NCBI RefSeq assembly: GCF_003053745.1
Contig: NZ_QAYE01000005.1
Coordinates: 248,001-312,000, forward strand
Reading direction: 5' to 3'
Source of the DNA: Sphingomonas faeni
GTDB lineage: Bacteria > Pseudomonadota > Alphaproteobacteria > Sphingomonadales > Sphingomonadaceae
Length of the DNA: 64,000 bases
A program made the translations under genes and the position numbers. The notes under the pieces are model-generated. The model was not told the origin of the DNA, ran no database searches, and saw only the letters and a list, made by a program, of their open reading frames with translations. The stretch's first letter is position 1, and every line of letters starts with the position of its first letter. This document shows positions 37,080-46,230 of the stretch, one piece after another.

Positions 37080-39463
37080 GAAACAGGGCGATCGCCTATT
37101 TGCGCGGCACGGTAGCGGCGGTCGCGTCGCTCGCTCTCGTCGCGCCCGCGCCGATTCTGGCCCAGACCAAGGCGACGGCGGCCGCGTCGGCCAACGGCGC
37201 GATGCAGCCGCAGGATCAGCCCTCGGTCGATCTGGTCAACCCGCTGATGGGGACCGATTCCGACTACACCTTGTCCTACGGCAACACCTATCCCGCGGTG
37301 GCGGTGCCGTGGGGGATGAACTTCTGGACGCCGGTCACCGGCAAGACGAACAGCGGCTGGGGCTACACCTACGACGCGAACACAATCAACGGCATCAAGC
37401 AGACGCACCAGCCCAGTCCGTGGATGAACGACTACGCCGCGTTCTCGCTGATGGCGACGACCGGTGCGTTGAAGGTGAAGGAGGACGAACGCGCGTCCTG
37501 GTACAGCCACAAGGCGGAGGACAGCCGGCCGTACAGCTACAAGGTCTATCTCGCCGATTACGACGTGACCGCGGAGGTCGCGCCGACCAACCGCGCCGCG
37601 CAGTTCCGCTTCACCTTCCCGCAGAGCAACGACGCGCACATCATCCTCGACGGCTATGCCGGCGGCTCGATGGTCTCGATCGACAAGGCCAAGCGCCGCA
37701 TCACTGGCTATGTCCGCAACAACCACGGCGGCGTGCCCGACAATTTCCACAATTACTTCGTCGCCGAATTCGACCACGACTTCACCGTCAGCCAGACGTG
37801 GGACGGCAAGGGCCAGGTCACCGCGACGCCGACGCGCGAGGGCGATCATGTCGGCGCGGTCGTCAGTTTCAAGACGCGCAAGGGCGAGCAGGTCGGCGTG
37901 AAGGTCGCGTCGTCGTTCATCAGCCTCGAACAGGCCGAGCGAAACCTGCGCGGCGAGATCGGCGGCGACGGGTTCGAACAGACCAAGACCAAGGCAAAGG
38001 CGATCTGGCAACGCGAGTTCGACCGCGTCCAGGTCACCGATCCCAACCTCGACAACCGCCGCATCTTCTATTCCGCGCTGTACCGCATGCTGCAGTTCCC
38101 GCGGATGTTCCACGAGGTCGATGCCAAGGGCCAGACCGTCCACTACAGCCCGTATGACGGCAAGGTGCACCCGGGCTTCCTCTACACCGACAACGGTTTC
38201 TGGGACACGTGGCGCGCGGTCTTCCCGTTCTTTGCGCTGATGTATCCCGAGCGCGACAGCGAGATCATGCAGGGGCTGGTCAACACCTACAAGGAGTCCG
38301 GCTGGCTGCCCGAATGGGCCAGCCCCGGCCACCGCGACGTGATGATCGGATCGAACTCGGCGAACCTGATCGCCGACGCGTATCTGAACGGCGTACGCGG
38401 GTTCGACGTCGAGACCTTGTATGAGGCGATGGTCAAGAACGCGACGACATCGCAAGGCCGCCCGGTCGACAAGAAGGGTAAGGTCGTCCGCGCGATCGGG
38501 CGCGAGGGCGTCGAATACTATAACCGCCTCGGCTATGTGCCGTATGACGTCGGCATCAACGAGAATGCCGCGCGCACGCTCGAATACGCCACTGCGGACT
38601 TCTCGATCTCGCGGCTCGCGGCGGCACTCGGCAAGACCGAAGATGCGAAGCTCTACGCCACGCGCGCGCAGAATTACCGCAAGCTCTACGACACGCAGAG
38701 CGGCTGGATGCGGGGCCGCAACAAGAATGGCAGCTGGTCGACGCCGTTCAGCCCGTACAAATGGGGCGATGCGTTCACCGAGGGGAATGCGCTGCATTAC
38801 AGCTGGTCGGTGATGCAGGACGTGCAGGGGCTGGCCGACCTGATGGGTGGGCGCGAGGCGTTCGTGAAGCGGCTCGACTCGATCTTCACCACGCCGCCGA
38901 TCTTCGACGACAGCTATTACGGGCAGACCATCCACGAGATCCGCGAGATGCAGATCGTCGACATGGGGCAATATGCGCACGGCAACCAGCCGATCCAGCA
39001 CATGACCTATCTCTACGACTGGGCCGGGGCACCGTGGAAGACGCAATATCACGTCCGCGACGTGATGAAGAAGCTCTACTCGCCCGCACCCGACGGCTAT
39101 CCGGGCGACGAGGACAATGGCCAGACCTCGGCATGGTACGTGTTTTCGGCGCTCGGCTTCTACCCGGTCACGCCTGCGGTCGGGCAATATGCGATCGGCA
39201 GCCCGCTGTTCCAGACCGTGAAGCTGACCATGCCGGGCGGCAAGACGCTGACGATTGAGGCGGCGAACAACGGCCCCGGCAATGTCTACATCCAGTCGGC
39301 GAGCTTCAACGGCACTCCGCACGACAAGCCCTGGCTGACGCGCGCGGCGTTGCAACAGGGCGGCACGCTACGGTTCGTGATGGGGCCGACGCCGAACACC
39401 GCCTGGGGATCGGCGAAGGCGGATGCGCCGTTCTCGATGAGCGCACCGGTGGCGGGACATTGA
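37076..39463 (+). CDS. GH92 enzyme with Gln at the general-acid position (copy 2)
   Basis: 795 residues. GTG start at 37076 overlaps the GH43 stop (GTGA) and follows AGGGAGA. Signal peptide VAAVASLALVAPAPILAQ. GH92 fold throughout (NPLMGTDSDYTLSYGNTYPA at the start of the beta-sandwich). The acid motif reads HGNQPIQHMTYLYDWAG instead of HGNEP, and the base motif GDEDNGQTSAWY instead of GNDDxGQMSAW. GH92 members with Gln here have been reported to cleave mannose-1-phosphate linkages, where no acid catalyst is needed (recalled knowledge). Predicted mannosyl-phosphate uncapping enzyme; otherwise an alpha-mannosidase of altered linkage specificity. Confidence 0.93.
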   Translation: MRNRAIAYLRGTVAAVASLALVAPAPILAQTKATAAASANGAMQPQDQPSVDLVNPLMGTDSDYTLSYGNTYPAVAVPWGMNFWTPVTGKTNSGWGYTYDANTINGIKQTHQPSPWMNDYAAFSLMATTGALKVKEDERASWYSHKAEDSRPYSYKVYLADYDVTAEVAPTNRAAQFRFTFPQSNDAHIILDGYAGGSMVSIDKAKRRITGYVRNNHGGVPDNFHNYFVAEFDHDFTVSQTWDGKGQVTATPTREGDHVGAVVSFKTRKGEQVGVKVASSFISLEQAERNLRGEIGGDGFEQTKTKAKAIWQREFDRVQVTDPNLDNRRIFYSALYRMLQFPRMFHEVDAKGQTVHYSPYDGKVHPGFLYTDNGFWDTWRAVFPFFALMYPERDSEIMQGLVNTYKESGWLPEWASPGHRDVMIGSNSANLIADAYLNGVRGFDVETLYEAMVKNATTSQGRPVDKKGKVVRAIGREGVEYYNRLGYVPYDVGINENAARTLEYATADFSISRLAAALGKTEDAKLYATRAQNYRKLYDTQSGWMRGRNKNGSWSTPFSPYKWGDAFTEGNALHYSWSVMQDVQGLADLMGGREAFVKRLDSIFTTPPIFDDSYYGQTIHEIREMQIVDMGQYAHGNQPIQHMTYLYDWAGAPWKTQYHVRDVMKKLYSPAPDGYPGDEDNGQTSAWYVFSALGFYPVTPAVGQYAIGSPLFQTVKLTMPGGKTLTIEAANNGPGNVYIQSASFNGTPHDKPWLTRAALQQGGTLRFVMGPTPNTAWGSAKADAPFSMSAPVAGH

Positions 39464-39477
39464 CCATGGAGACCGGA

Positions 39478-40917
39478 ATGCGCCTTCGTCGACGCGACGT
39501 GATGACGGGCGCCGCCGCGCTGGCCGTCACCGCCAGCCTCCCGCGCGCTGCGTCGGCCGCTGCCGCCGCGCCACTCGTGAGCAAGCGACCGCCACGCGGC
39601 CAGCGCCGCTTCGTCAGCCCCGCGGTCGAGGCCGAGATCGCGCGCGTGAAGGCGAAGATCGCCGACCCCGAACTCGCCTGGCTGTTCGAGAATTGCTATC
39701 CGAACACGCTCGACACCACGGTCAAGATCGGCACGGTGGACGGCAAGCCCGACGCGTTCGTCATCACCGGCGATATCGAGGCGCTGTGGCTGCGCGACAG
39801 TTCGGCGCAGATGCAGACCTATGTGCACCTCGCGCCGAAGGATGCCGGCTTGCGCCGCGTGTTCACCGGGCTGATCGCGCGACAGGCGCGCTGCATCCTG
39901 ATCGACCCCTACGCCAACGCGTTCATGGAGGATCCGACCGCCAAGTCGAACCTCGGCGCGCGGACCGACCAGACCGACATGAAGCCGGGCGTCGCCGAGC
40001 GGAAGTGGGAGATCGACTCGCTCTGCTACCCGATGCGGCTCGCGCACGGCTATTGGACCGCGACGCGCGACAAGACGCCGTTCGACGATCTTTGGGCAAA
40101 GGCGATGCGCCGCGCGGTCGCGACCTTCCGCGAACAGCAGCGCAAGGACGGCAAGGGCCCGTATCATTTCCAGCGCCTGAACGTCTCGCCGACCGAGACG
40201 CTGATGTTCGAGGGCTATGGCGCCCCGACGCGGAAAGTCGGCCTGATCCATTCGATGTTCCGCCCGTCGGACGATGCGTGCCTTTATCCGTTCCTGATCC
40301 CGTCGAACCTGTTCGCGGTGTCGGCGCTGCGCATGCTGGCGACGGTCCAGCGTGAGGCGCGCGGCGATATGGCGGGCGCGACCGATAGCGAAGCGCTGGC
40401 GAGCGAGGTCGAGGCGGCACTCCGCGCGCATGGCCGGATGCCGGACGGGCAGGGCGGCGAGGTCTGGGCGTACGAGGTCGATGGCTTCGGCAACGCGATC
40501 TTCATGGACGACGCCAACGTGCCGAGCCTGTCGGGCCTGCCGCTGCTCGGCGCGGCCGATCGCAGCGACCCGCTGTTCCGCCGCACCGCCGCGCTCGCGT
40601 GGAGCGATCGCAACCCGTATTTCTTCACCGGTACCGCCGCGCGCGGGATCGGCGGGCCGCATATCGGGCTCGACATGATCTGGCCGATGTCGATCATCAC
40701 GCACGCGATGAACAGCGACGACGACGCCATGATCCGCCAGTGTCTCGCCTGGCTGAAGACGACGCATGGCGGCACCGGGTTCATGCATGAATCCTTCAAC
40801 AAGGACGATCCGGGCAAGTTCACGCGCAGCTGGTTCGCCTGGGCCAATGGATTGTTCGGCGAGCTGATCCTCGACCTCGAGCGCCGCAAGCCTGCCTTGC
40901 TGGCCGCCCGCTACTGA
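39478..40917 (+). CDS. GH125 exo-alpha-1,6-mannosidase
   Basis: 479 residues from ATG 39478, which has GGAG six bases upstream; ATG 39466 and TTG 39460 are in-frame alternatives. Twin-arginine signal RLRRRDVMTGAAALAV, so export folded via Tat. GH125 hallmarks: LWLRDSSAQMQTYV, KWEIDSLCYPMRL (acid Asp) and GTGFMHESFNKDDP (base Glu). The family removes alpha-1,6-linked mannose, as in fungal mannan backbones and N-glycan cores, by inversion. Placed between two GH92 genes in the receptor operon, it would attack the backbone after GH92 enzymes remove alpha-1,2/1,3 branches. Confidence 0.95.
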   Translation: MRLRRRDVMTGAAALAVTASLPRAASAAAAAPLVSKRPPRGQRRFVSPAVEAEIARVKAKIADPELAWLFENCYPNTLDTTVKIGTVDGKPDAFVITGDIEALWLRDSSAQMQTYVHLAPKDAGLRRVFTGLIARQARCILIDPYANAFMEDPTAKSNLGARTDQTDMKPGVAERKWEIDSLCYPMRLAHGYWTATRDKTPFDDLWAKAMRRAVATFREQQRKDGKGPYHFQRLNVSPTETLMFEGYGAPTRKVGLIHSMFRPSDDACLYPFLIPSNLFAVSALRMLATVQREARGDMAGATDSEALASEVEAALRAHGRMPDGQGGEVWAYEVDGFGNAIFMDDANVPSLSGLPLLGAADRSDPLFRRTAALAWSDRNPYFFTGTAARGIGGPHIGLDMIWPMSIITHAMNSDDDAMIRQCLAWLKTTHGGTGFMHESFNKDDPGKFTRSWFAWANGLFGELILDLERRKPALLAARY

Positions 40918-40953
40918 CCAGCGCGTTACTGATTTGGAATACGGGAGATACAC

Positions 40954-43281
40954 ATGACCACCGCCAACCGCCGCCAGGTGCTCGCCGGCACAGGGCTTGC
41001 TGGCCTCGCCGCCGCGTTGCCCGTTACCAACGCCGCGGCCGCGCAGGCGCCGGTCGCGGGCAAGCCAGACCTGTTCGTCGGTACCGGCGGGCACGGCCAT
41101 ACCTATCCCGGCCCGTCGCTGCCGTTCGGGATGGTCCAGCTTGGCCCCGACACCGACAACAGCCGTTGGGATGCGTGCTCGGGTTATCACCAGGACGATG
41201 GCTCGATCATGGGCTTCAGTCACACGCATCTGTCGGGCACCGGGATCGGTGACATGCTCGACGTGCTGGTCGTGCCGACGCGCGGGCCGTTGCAGCTGAA
41301 GCCCGGCGCGCTCGGCAAACCCGAACAGGGGTATCGCCAGCGTTTTACCGACGAACTCGCCGAGCCGGGCTATTACCGCGTGAAGCTCGAATCGGGCGTG
41401 CTCGCCGAACTGACCGTCACCGAGCGGACCGGCCACCATCGCTACAGCTTCCCGCAGGGGCCGGGGCACATACTGGTCGACTTCGCGCACATGATCCTCG
41501 ACGTCTGGGACAAGGGGACATTGATCGACGAGGCATCGCTGGCGCTGTCCGCCGACGGGATGCTGACGGGCAGCCGCCGCGTCCACCGCTGGGCGAAGGG
41601 TCGGCGCATCCATTTCGCGATGCAGATCTCCCGCAAGCCCGACCGCGTCCAGTTCTTCGGCGACGACGACGCGGCTGCACCAGCGGGTGCGAAGGGCGTC
41701 ACCGGCAACCGCCTGAAGGTCGCGTTGTTCTTCGACCAGGCGGGCGGCGCGCCGATCCTGATCAAGACCGGCATCTCCGCGGTCGACGTCGCTGGCGCAA
41801 AGGCGGCGCTCGAGGGCGAGGCGGCAGGCTGGCAGTTCGACGCGGTGCGGCGCTCGGCGGCGAAAACGTGGCAGGCAGAACTCGACCGCATCCGCGTCGA
41901 TGGCGGTACGCCCGAACAGCGTACGATCATGGCAAGCGCGCTGTACCACGCGTTCCTGTCGCCGACGCTCTTCACCGACCGCGACGGCCGCTATGTCGGG
42001 CTCGACCGCAAGGTGCACCAGACGACCGCCGCCGAACCCGCGTTCAGCACCTATTCGATGTGGGACACCTACCGCGCGCTGCATCCGCTGCTGACCCTCG
42101 TCCAGCCCGACAAGGCGGCGCAGTTCACCCGCGATCTCGTCCGCCAGACGGTGCAGAGCCCGACCGGATCGCCGGTCTGGCCGCTGCAGGGCGTCGAGAC
42201 CGCGTGCATGATCGGCTGGCATTCGGTGTCGGTGCTCGCCGAAGCCCGCGCCAAGGGAATCAAGGCGGATTACGCCGCGGCGTGGCCGCAGATCCGCAGC
42301 CGTGCGTTCGATCGCAGCTTTCCGGACGTCGACAGCACGCTTGGCCGCGGCTTCTATTACGACCTCGGTTTCGTGCCTGCGGACAAGACCTGGGAGTCGG
42401 TCAGCCGCACGCAGGAATACGCCTATGACGACTGGGCGATGGCGGTGCTCGCCGACGCGGCTGGCGCCAAGGCCGACGCCGCCGCGCTGCGCAAGCGCAG
42501 CCTCAACTACCGCAACGTCATCGATCCCAAGATCGGCTTCGCCCGGCCGCGCTTTGCCGATGGCAGCTGGTGGGTCGATTACGACCCGATCCAGCTTGGC
42601 CACAAGCCCGAGAAACAGCGCGACTATACCGAGGCGAACGGCTGGCAGGCGACGTTCCTCAACCAGCACGACGTCTATGGCCTGATCGGTTTGTTCGGTG
42701 GCGATGCGGGGTTCGTGACGAAGCTCGACGCGCTGTTCACCGCGCCGTCGACGCTCCCCAAGAATGCGCCGCCCGACATCACCGGACTGGTCGGCCAATA
42801 TGCGCACGGCAACGAGCCCGACCAGCACGCCGCCTATCTCTATGCCTATGCGGGCGCGCCGTGGAAGACGCAGGCTATGGTCCGTCGCCTGCTGACCGAG
42901 ATGTACAAGGCCGAGCCCGACGGCGTCATCGGCAACGACGATTGCGGCCAGATGAGCGCGTGGTTCATCCTCTCCGCGCTCGGCTTCTACCCGGTCGACC
43001 CGGTCAGTGGCGTCTATGTCTTCGGTTCGCCGCTGTTCGATGCGGCGCAGGTCGATCTCGGCCAGGGACGCACGTTGCGCGTCGTCGCGAAGGGCAATGC
43101 GCCGGCCAGCCCCTATGTCCAGTCGGTCCGCTGGAACGGCAAGCCCTGGACACGGAACTGGATCGCGCATGCCGACCTCGCGCGCGGTGGCGAACTGGAA
43201 TTCACGATGGGACCGAAGCCGTCGTCGTTCGGCACCGCCAAGGCGGATCGCCCGCCGTCGTTCGGATACCAGCCGCGATAG
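40954..43281 (+). CDS. GH92 exo-alpha-mannosidase (copy 3)
   Basis: 775 residues. Tat-type signal (NRRQVLAGTGLAGLAAALPV). GH92 with canonical catalytic blocks: HGNEPDQHAAYLYAYAG (acid Glu) and GNDDCGQMSAW (base Asp residues); the N-terminal sandwich starts DLFVGTGGHGHTYPGPS. GGGAG lies before the ATG. Most similar by eye to copy 1 (same GGHGHTYPG style opening), so probably an alpha-1,2 or alpha-1,3 mannosidase. Last gene of the receptor operon; 41 bases separate it from the convergent protease gene. Confidence 0.95.
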   Translation: MTTANRRQVLAGTGLAGLAAALPVTNAAAAQAPVAGKPDLFVGTGGHGHTYPGPSLPFGMVQLGPDTDNSRWDACSGYHQDDGSIMGFSHTHLSGTGIGDMLDVLVVPTRGPLQLKPGALGKPEQGYRQRFTDELAEPGYYRVKLESGVLAELTVTERTGHHRYSFPQGPGHILVDFAHMILDVWDKGTLIDEASLALSADGMLTGSRRVHRWAKGRRIHFAMQISRKPDRVQFFGDDDAAAPAGAKGVTGNRLKVALFFDQAGGAPILIKTGISAVDVAGAKAALEGEAAGWQFDAVRRSAAKTWQAELDRIRVDGGTPEQRTIMASALYHAFLSPTLFTDRDGRYVGLDRKVHQTTAAEPAFSTYSMWDTYRALHPLLTLVQPDKAAQFTRDLVRQTVQSPTGSPVWPLQGVETACMIGWHSVSVLAEARAKGIKADYAAAWPQIRSRAFDRSFPDVDSTLGRGFYYDLGFVPADKTWESVSRTQEYAYDDWAMAVLADAAGAKADAAALRKRSLNYRNVIDPKIGFARPRFADGSWWVDYDPIQLGHKPEKQRDYTEANGWQATFLNQHDVYGLIGLFGGDAGFVTKLDALFTAPSTLPKNAPPDITGLVGQYAHGNEPDQHAAYLYAYAGAPWKTQAMVRRLLTEMYKAEPDGVIGNDDCGQMSAWFILSALGFYPVDPVSGVYVFGSPLFDAAQVDLGQGRTLRVVAKGNAPASPYVQSVRWNGKPWTRNWIAHADLARGGELEFTMGPKPSSFGTAKADRPPSFGYQPR

Positions 43282-43322
43282 AGGTGCCGCGCCGGGCGCA
43301 GGCAGGAGACGTCGGCGTCCGG

Positions 43323-45086
43323 TCAGCCGTCGAGCCCGTACCGCGCCGCGCGTTTGGCGACGTTTGGGTTGATCGCCAGCGCGGCCTTGCGGTCCGCGTC
43401 TGCCGCTTCGATCTTGCCCGCGCGCCGTTCGGCGATCGCGCGGGTGTAGAGCGACCAGGCGTTGCGCGGGTTGGCTTTGACCGCGGCGTCATAGTCGACG
43501 AGCGCGGCGTCGAGCTTGCCCAGGCGCAGGTTCACCAGCGCGCGGCTGTCCAGATAGGCGGCATAGCCGGGGCGGAGCTTCACGGCGGTGTTGCAGTCGG
43601 ACATCGCACGATCGAGCTCGCGGTTCAGCAGTGCGCGCGCCCAGCATCGGCCGTTATACGCGGTGGAGCGGGCGGCGTCCTCGGGATGCATCTTCAGCCA
43701 GGCATCGTAATTGACGATCGCGAGCTCGGGCTGGTCGAGATTTTCGTACAAGCCGGCAAGCTGGAGCCGGCGATCCGACCCGGCCGGCAGCGCGCGATCG
43801 GCGACCTTGGCATCTTCGCCCGCGCCATCCGGATCGCGGCTCATCAAGCGGAGGCGTGCGCGCAGCAAGCGGACGTCGGTATCGTCCGGCATGAGCGTCA
43901 CGGCCTTGTCGAGGTCGGCCGCGGCGAGCAGGAGCTGGCCGTGCGCGAGCCGGGCCTGCGCGCGCTGATACACGTAGCGGCCTTCGGTCGGCGCCATCGC
44001 CACCGCCTTGTCGAGATCGGCGAGACCTTCCTCGATCCGGCGTTTCGACAGGAACACCGCGGCGCGTCGGCTGAACCCCTCGGCATCGGTCGGCACGGCG
44101 GCGGTGTCGGTCAGGTCGAGCTTTTCGCCCGCGGTGGTACGCGCGCCGCTCGGTGTCAGCCCAAAGACCGGGCCGCCTTCATAGGTCATGTAGAGCAGGT
44201 GGTTCGCGTTCGACACGAAGATGCGGTGCGTCAGGAAGAAATCGAACCCGATCAGCATGTCGCCGTCGATCCGGATGTCGGCGATCTGGAATTTCGGGTG
44301 CGGCACGATCTCACCGCCGAGGTCGATCGTATCGAACGGAGCGCGCCAGGTCGCGAGCTGCTTCGAGCCGATGCCCGAGTTCAATCCGACCGCGGTCACG
44401 CCTGGGCTGGTCGGCGTGATGCCTGCGCGCTTGGCCGCGGCGAGCGTCATGACGGTGGTCTGCGCGCCTGAATCGAACACCGCGCGCATCTTGACCCCGT
44501 TGACCAGGACAGTGCCGATCGTGTGCGGCTTCCACGGTCCGGTGCCGCCGCGTTCGAGAGGGATCGTCGAAAACGGTTTTCCCGCGGCCCAATAGGCGAG
44601 CCCGACATTGCCGCAGCCATCGACCCGGATCAGCCGCACTGCGCTATGCGGTAAATCGTATTCGACATCGGCGAGACCGAGGATGTTCTGGCCGAGCAAG
44701 CCGGCCGTCCCCGTGTCGGTGCCGCCGACGATGAAGCTGACCCGCGGAATAGGCAGGCCGGCGAGGGAGAAGTCCTTGGCGGTGGCGACGGCTGCGGACG
44801 TGTCGCCGTTGACGCCGCGCAGCCGGAACCAGGGGGGAGCCGGTTCGCTCGACAGCCCGAACTCCGCAGCCGACGCGCGCGACACCGTACTGTAGAACGC
44901 GCCGCTGTCGACGATGAACCGCGTGTCGTGCGTGCCGAATTTCGCATCGACCATCGCGCGGCGACCAATGAGGGTCACGGGCAGTTCGGCGATCTTGCTG
45001 ACCTTGCACGCGGCCACCGCCGGGCCAGCCGCCGTCAGGCCCATCAGCGCGAGCACACTTAACCGAACCCGTACCCGTCCGTGCAT
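43323..45086 (-). CDS. Two-lobe retropepsin-like aspartic protease with TPR repeats
   Basis: 587 residues from ATG 45086 (GGGAG upstream), where a signal peptide begins (RLSVLALMGLTAAGPAVAAC). Two retropepsin-like lobes follow in tandem, with catalytic motifs FIVDSGAFYSTV (about 60) and AVFDSGAQTTVM (about 190). So one chain carries the two aspartates that retropepsins usually assemble as a dimer. Residues about 340-580 are tetratricopeptide repeats (GLADLDKAVAMAPTEGRYVY, AALVDYDAAVKANPRNAWSL). Probably a periplasmic protease or peptide-binding scaffold; substrate unknown. Convergent with the mannan operon, divergent from cyoA. Confidence 0.85.
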   Translation of the reverse strand: MHGRVRVRLSVLALMGLTAAGPAVAACKVSKIAELPVTLIGRRAMVDAKFGTHDTRFIVDSGAFYSTVSRASAAEFGLSSEPAPPWFRLRGVNGDTSAAVATAKDFSLAGLPIPRVSFIVGGTDTGTAGLLGQNILGLADVEYDLPHSAVRLIRVDGCGNVGLAYWAAGKPFSTIPLERGGTGPWKPHTIGTVLVNGVKMRAVFDSGAQTTVMTLAAAKRAGITPTSPGVTAVGLNSGIGSKQLATWRAPFDTIDLGGEIVPHPKFQIADIRIDGDMLIGFDFFLTHRIFVSNANHLLYMTYEGGPVFGLTPSGARTTAGEKLDLTDTAAVPTDAEGFSRRAAVFLSKRRIEEGLADLDKAVAMAPTEGRYVYQRAQARLAHGQLLLAAADLDKAVTLMPDDTDVRLLRARLRLMSRDPDGAGEDAKVADRALPAGSDRRLQLAGLYENLDQPELAIVNYDAWLKMHPEDAARSTAYNGRCWARALLNRELDRAMSDCNTAVKLRPGYAAYLDSRALVNLRLGKLDAALVDYDAAVKANPRNAWSLYTRAIAERRAGKIEAADADRKAALAINPNVAKRAARYGLDG

Positions 45087-45140
45087 GCCCGTCTCCCGAT
45101 CCCGACTCTCGATTCCAAGCGGAAGACTATCGGAGCGACT

Positions 45141-45167
45141 GTCACGAGCAAGTGACGACGGTGTCAC
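45141..45167. promoter_or_regulatory. GTCAC/GTGAC repeat cluster between the protease gene and cyoA
   Basis: GTCAC (45141-45145), GTGAC (45152-45156) and GTCAC (45163-45167) occur at regular 11-base steps, with the first two forming an inverted repeat. They lie 55-80 bases upstream of the protease start and about 190 bases upstream of cyoA. Roughly one helical turn between units suits a dimeric regulator, but none is identified. Confidence 0.35.
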
Positions 45168-45351
45168 GCGGAGCATTTGGATGATTGAGCGGAAACCGGA
45201 TTTCGGGATGAAGTTTTTGTTAAGGAGCAGCCGTACTGGTAGTCGTGCGTTGCGGCGAAGGGGACCCTGGAGCATCACGCTGTGGGACGGCTTCTTTACG
45301 GAGCTGGCGCGAAACCGTTCCTGGGCGCGGGCGGTGCGACAAGGGGGCCAG

Positions 45352-46230
45352 GTGTTCGTTCGATTGAAGTGGAGTCTATCGCGGTTGGCGCCGCTCTCGA
45401 TCCTGATGGGTCTAGGGGGCTGCACGGCGCTGTCGCACGGGTTCTTCAACCCGCAGGGGCCGGTCGCGGGGCATGAGCGCGACCTGTTCGTCACCGTGTC
45501 GATCGTGCTGCTGTTCGTCGCCGGACCGGTGCTGCTGCTGACGCCGCTGTTCGCATGGCATTACCGGTTGTCCAACCGCGGCGACGCGTACCGGCCGAAG
45601 TGGAATTTCTCTTGGTGGGTGGAAGGGCTGATCTGGATTCCGCCCGCCGGGATCGTCATCGGGCTCGCCCTACTGCTGTGGCACTGGACGCAGATCGACG
45701 ATCCGTATCGGCGGTTGCCGGGCGCGGCGCCGGTCGAGGTGCAGGCGATCGCGCTCGATTGGAAATGGGTGTTCGTCTATCCCGACCTCGGCGTCGCGTC
45801 GGTCGATCGGCTGACCATTCCTGCCGGGCGGCCGGTACATATCAAGTTGACCAGCGGCACGGTGATGCAGTCGATGCTGATCCCGCAACTCGCCGGGCAG
45901 ATCTATGCGATGGGCGGGATGACGACCGAGCTGAACATCCAGGCGCACCGGCCGGGACGGTTCCGCGGCGAGAACACGCAGTATAACGGCGCCGGCTTCC
46001 AGCAGCAGAAGTTCGATGTCGTTGCGGTGTCGCCGGCGGACTATGATCGCTGGGCGGCGAATGCACGAAGCGGCAAGCGCACGCTCGATGCGCAGACGTG
46101 GCGGCGGCTGTCCGCGCGGTCGATCATCACGCACCCCATCGAGTTCGCGCATGTCACGCCGCACCTGTTCGAACACGTCGTCGCCGCGACCGGCGGCATG
46201 ACCCATTCTTCTCCGAAAGCCGTTCGATGA
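45352..46230 (+). CDS. cyoA: Cytochrome bo-type ubiquinol oxidase subunit II
   Basis: 292 residues from GTG 45352 (AGGGGG five bases upstream); the open frame extends far upstream over non-homologous sequence. Lipoprotein-like signal ending LGGC, two membrane helices (VTVSIVLLFVAGPVLLLTPL and LIWIPPAGIVIGLALLLWHW), then a cupredoxin domain. The CuA ligands are absent and QIYAMGGMTTEL plus YNGAGFQQQKF match CyoA, so it is the quinol rather than the cytochrome c oxidase type. First of four overlapping cyo genes (ATGA with cyoB). Confidence 0.93.
   Translation: MFVRLKWSLSRLAPLSILMGLGGCTALSHGFFNPQGPVAGHERDLFVTVSIVLLFVAGPVLLLTPLFAWHYRLSNRGDAYRPKWNFSWWVEGLIWIPPAGIVIGLALLLWHWTQIDDPYRRLPGAAPVEVQAIALDWKWVFVYPDLGVASVDRLTIPAGRPVHIKLTSGTVMQSMLIPQLAGQIYAMGGMTTELNIQAHRPGRFRGENTQYNGAGFQQQKFDVVAVSPADYDRWAANARSGKRTLDAQTWRRLSARSIITHPIEFAHVTPHLFEHVVAATGGMTHSSPKAVR

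Noticed and set aside
36908..39355. An 815-codon minus-strand open frame opposite the Gln-type GH92 gene
   Set aside because: Composition and repetitive VD/RR/LR pattern are those of an antisense frame; the plus-strand GH92 is well supported.
39286..43170. A 1294-codon open frame on the minus strand opposite the GH125 and GH92 genes
   Set aside because: It lies entirely antisense to clear glycoside hydrolase genes, has no recognisable domain and an Arg/Ala-rich composition typical of antisense frames in GC-rich DNA.
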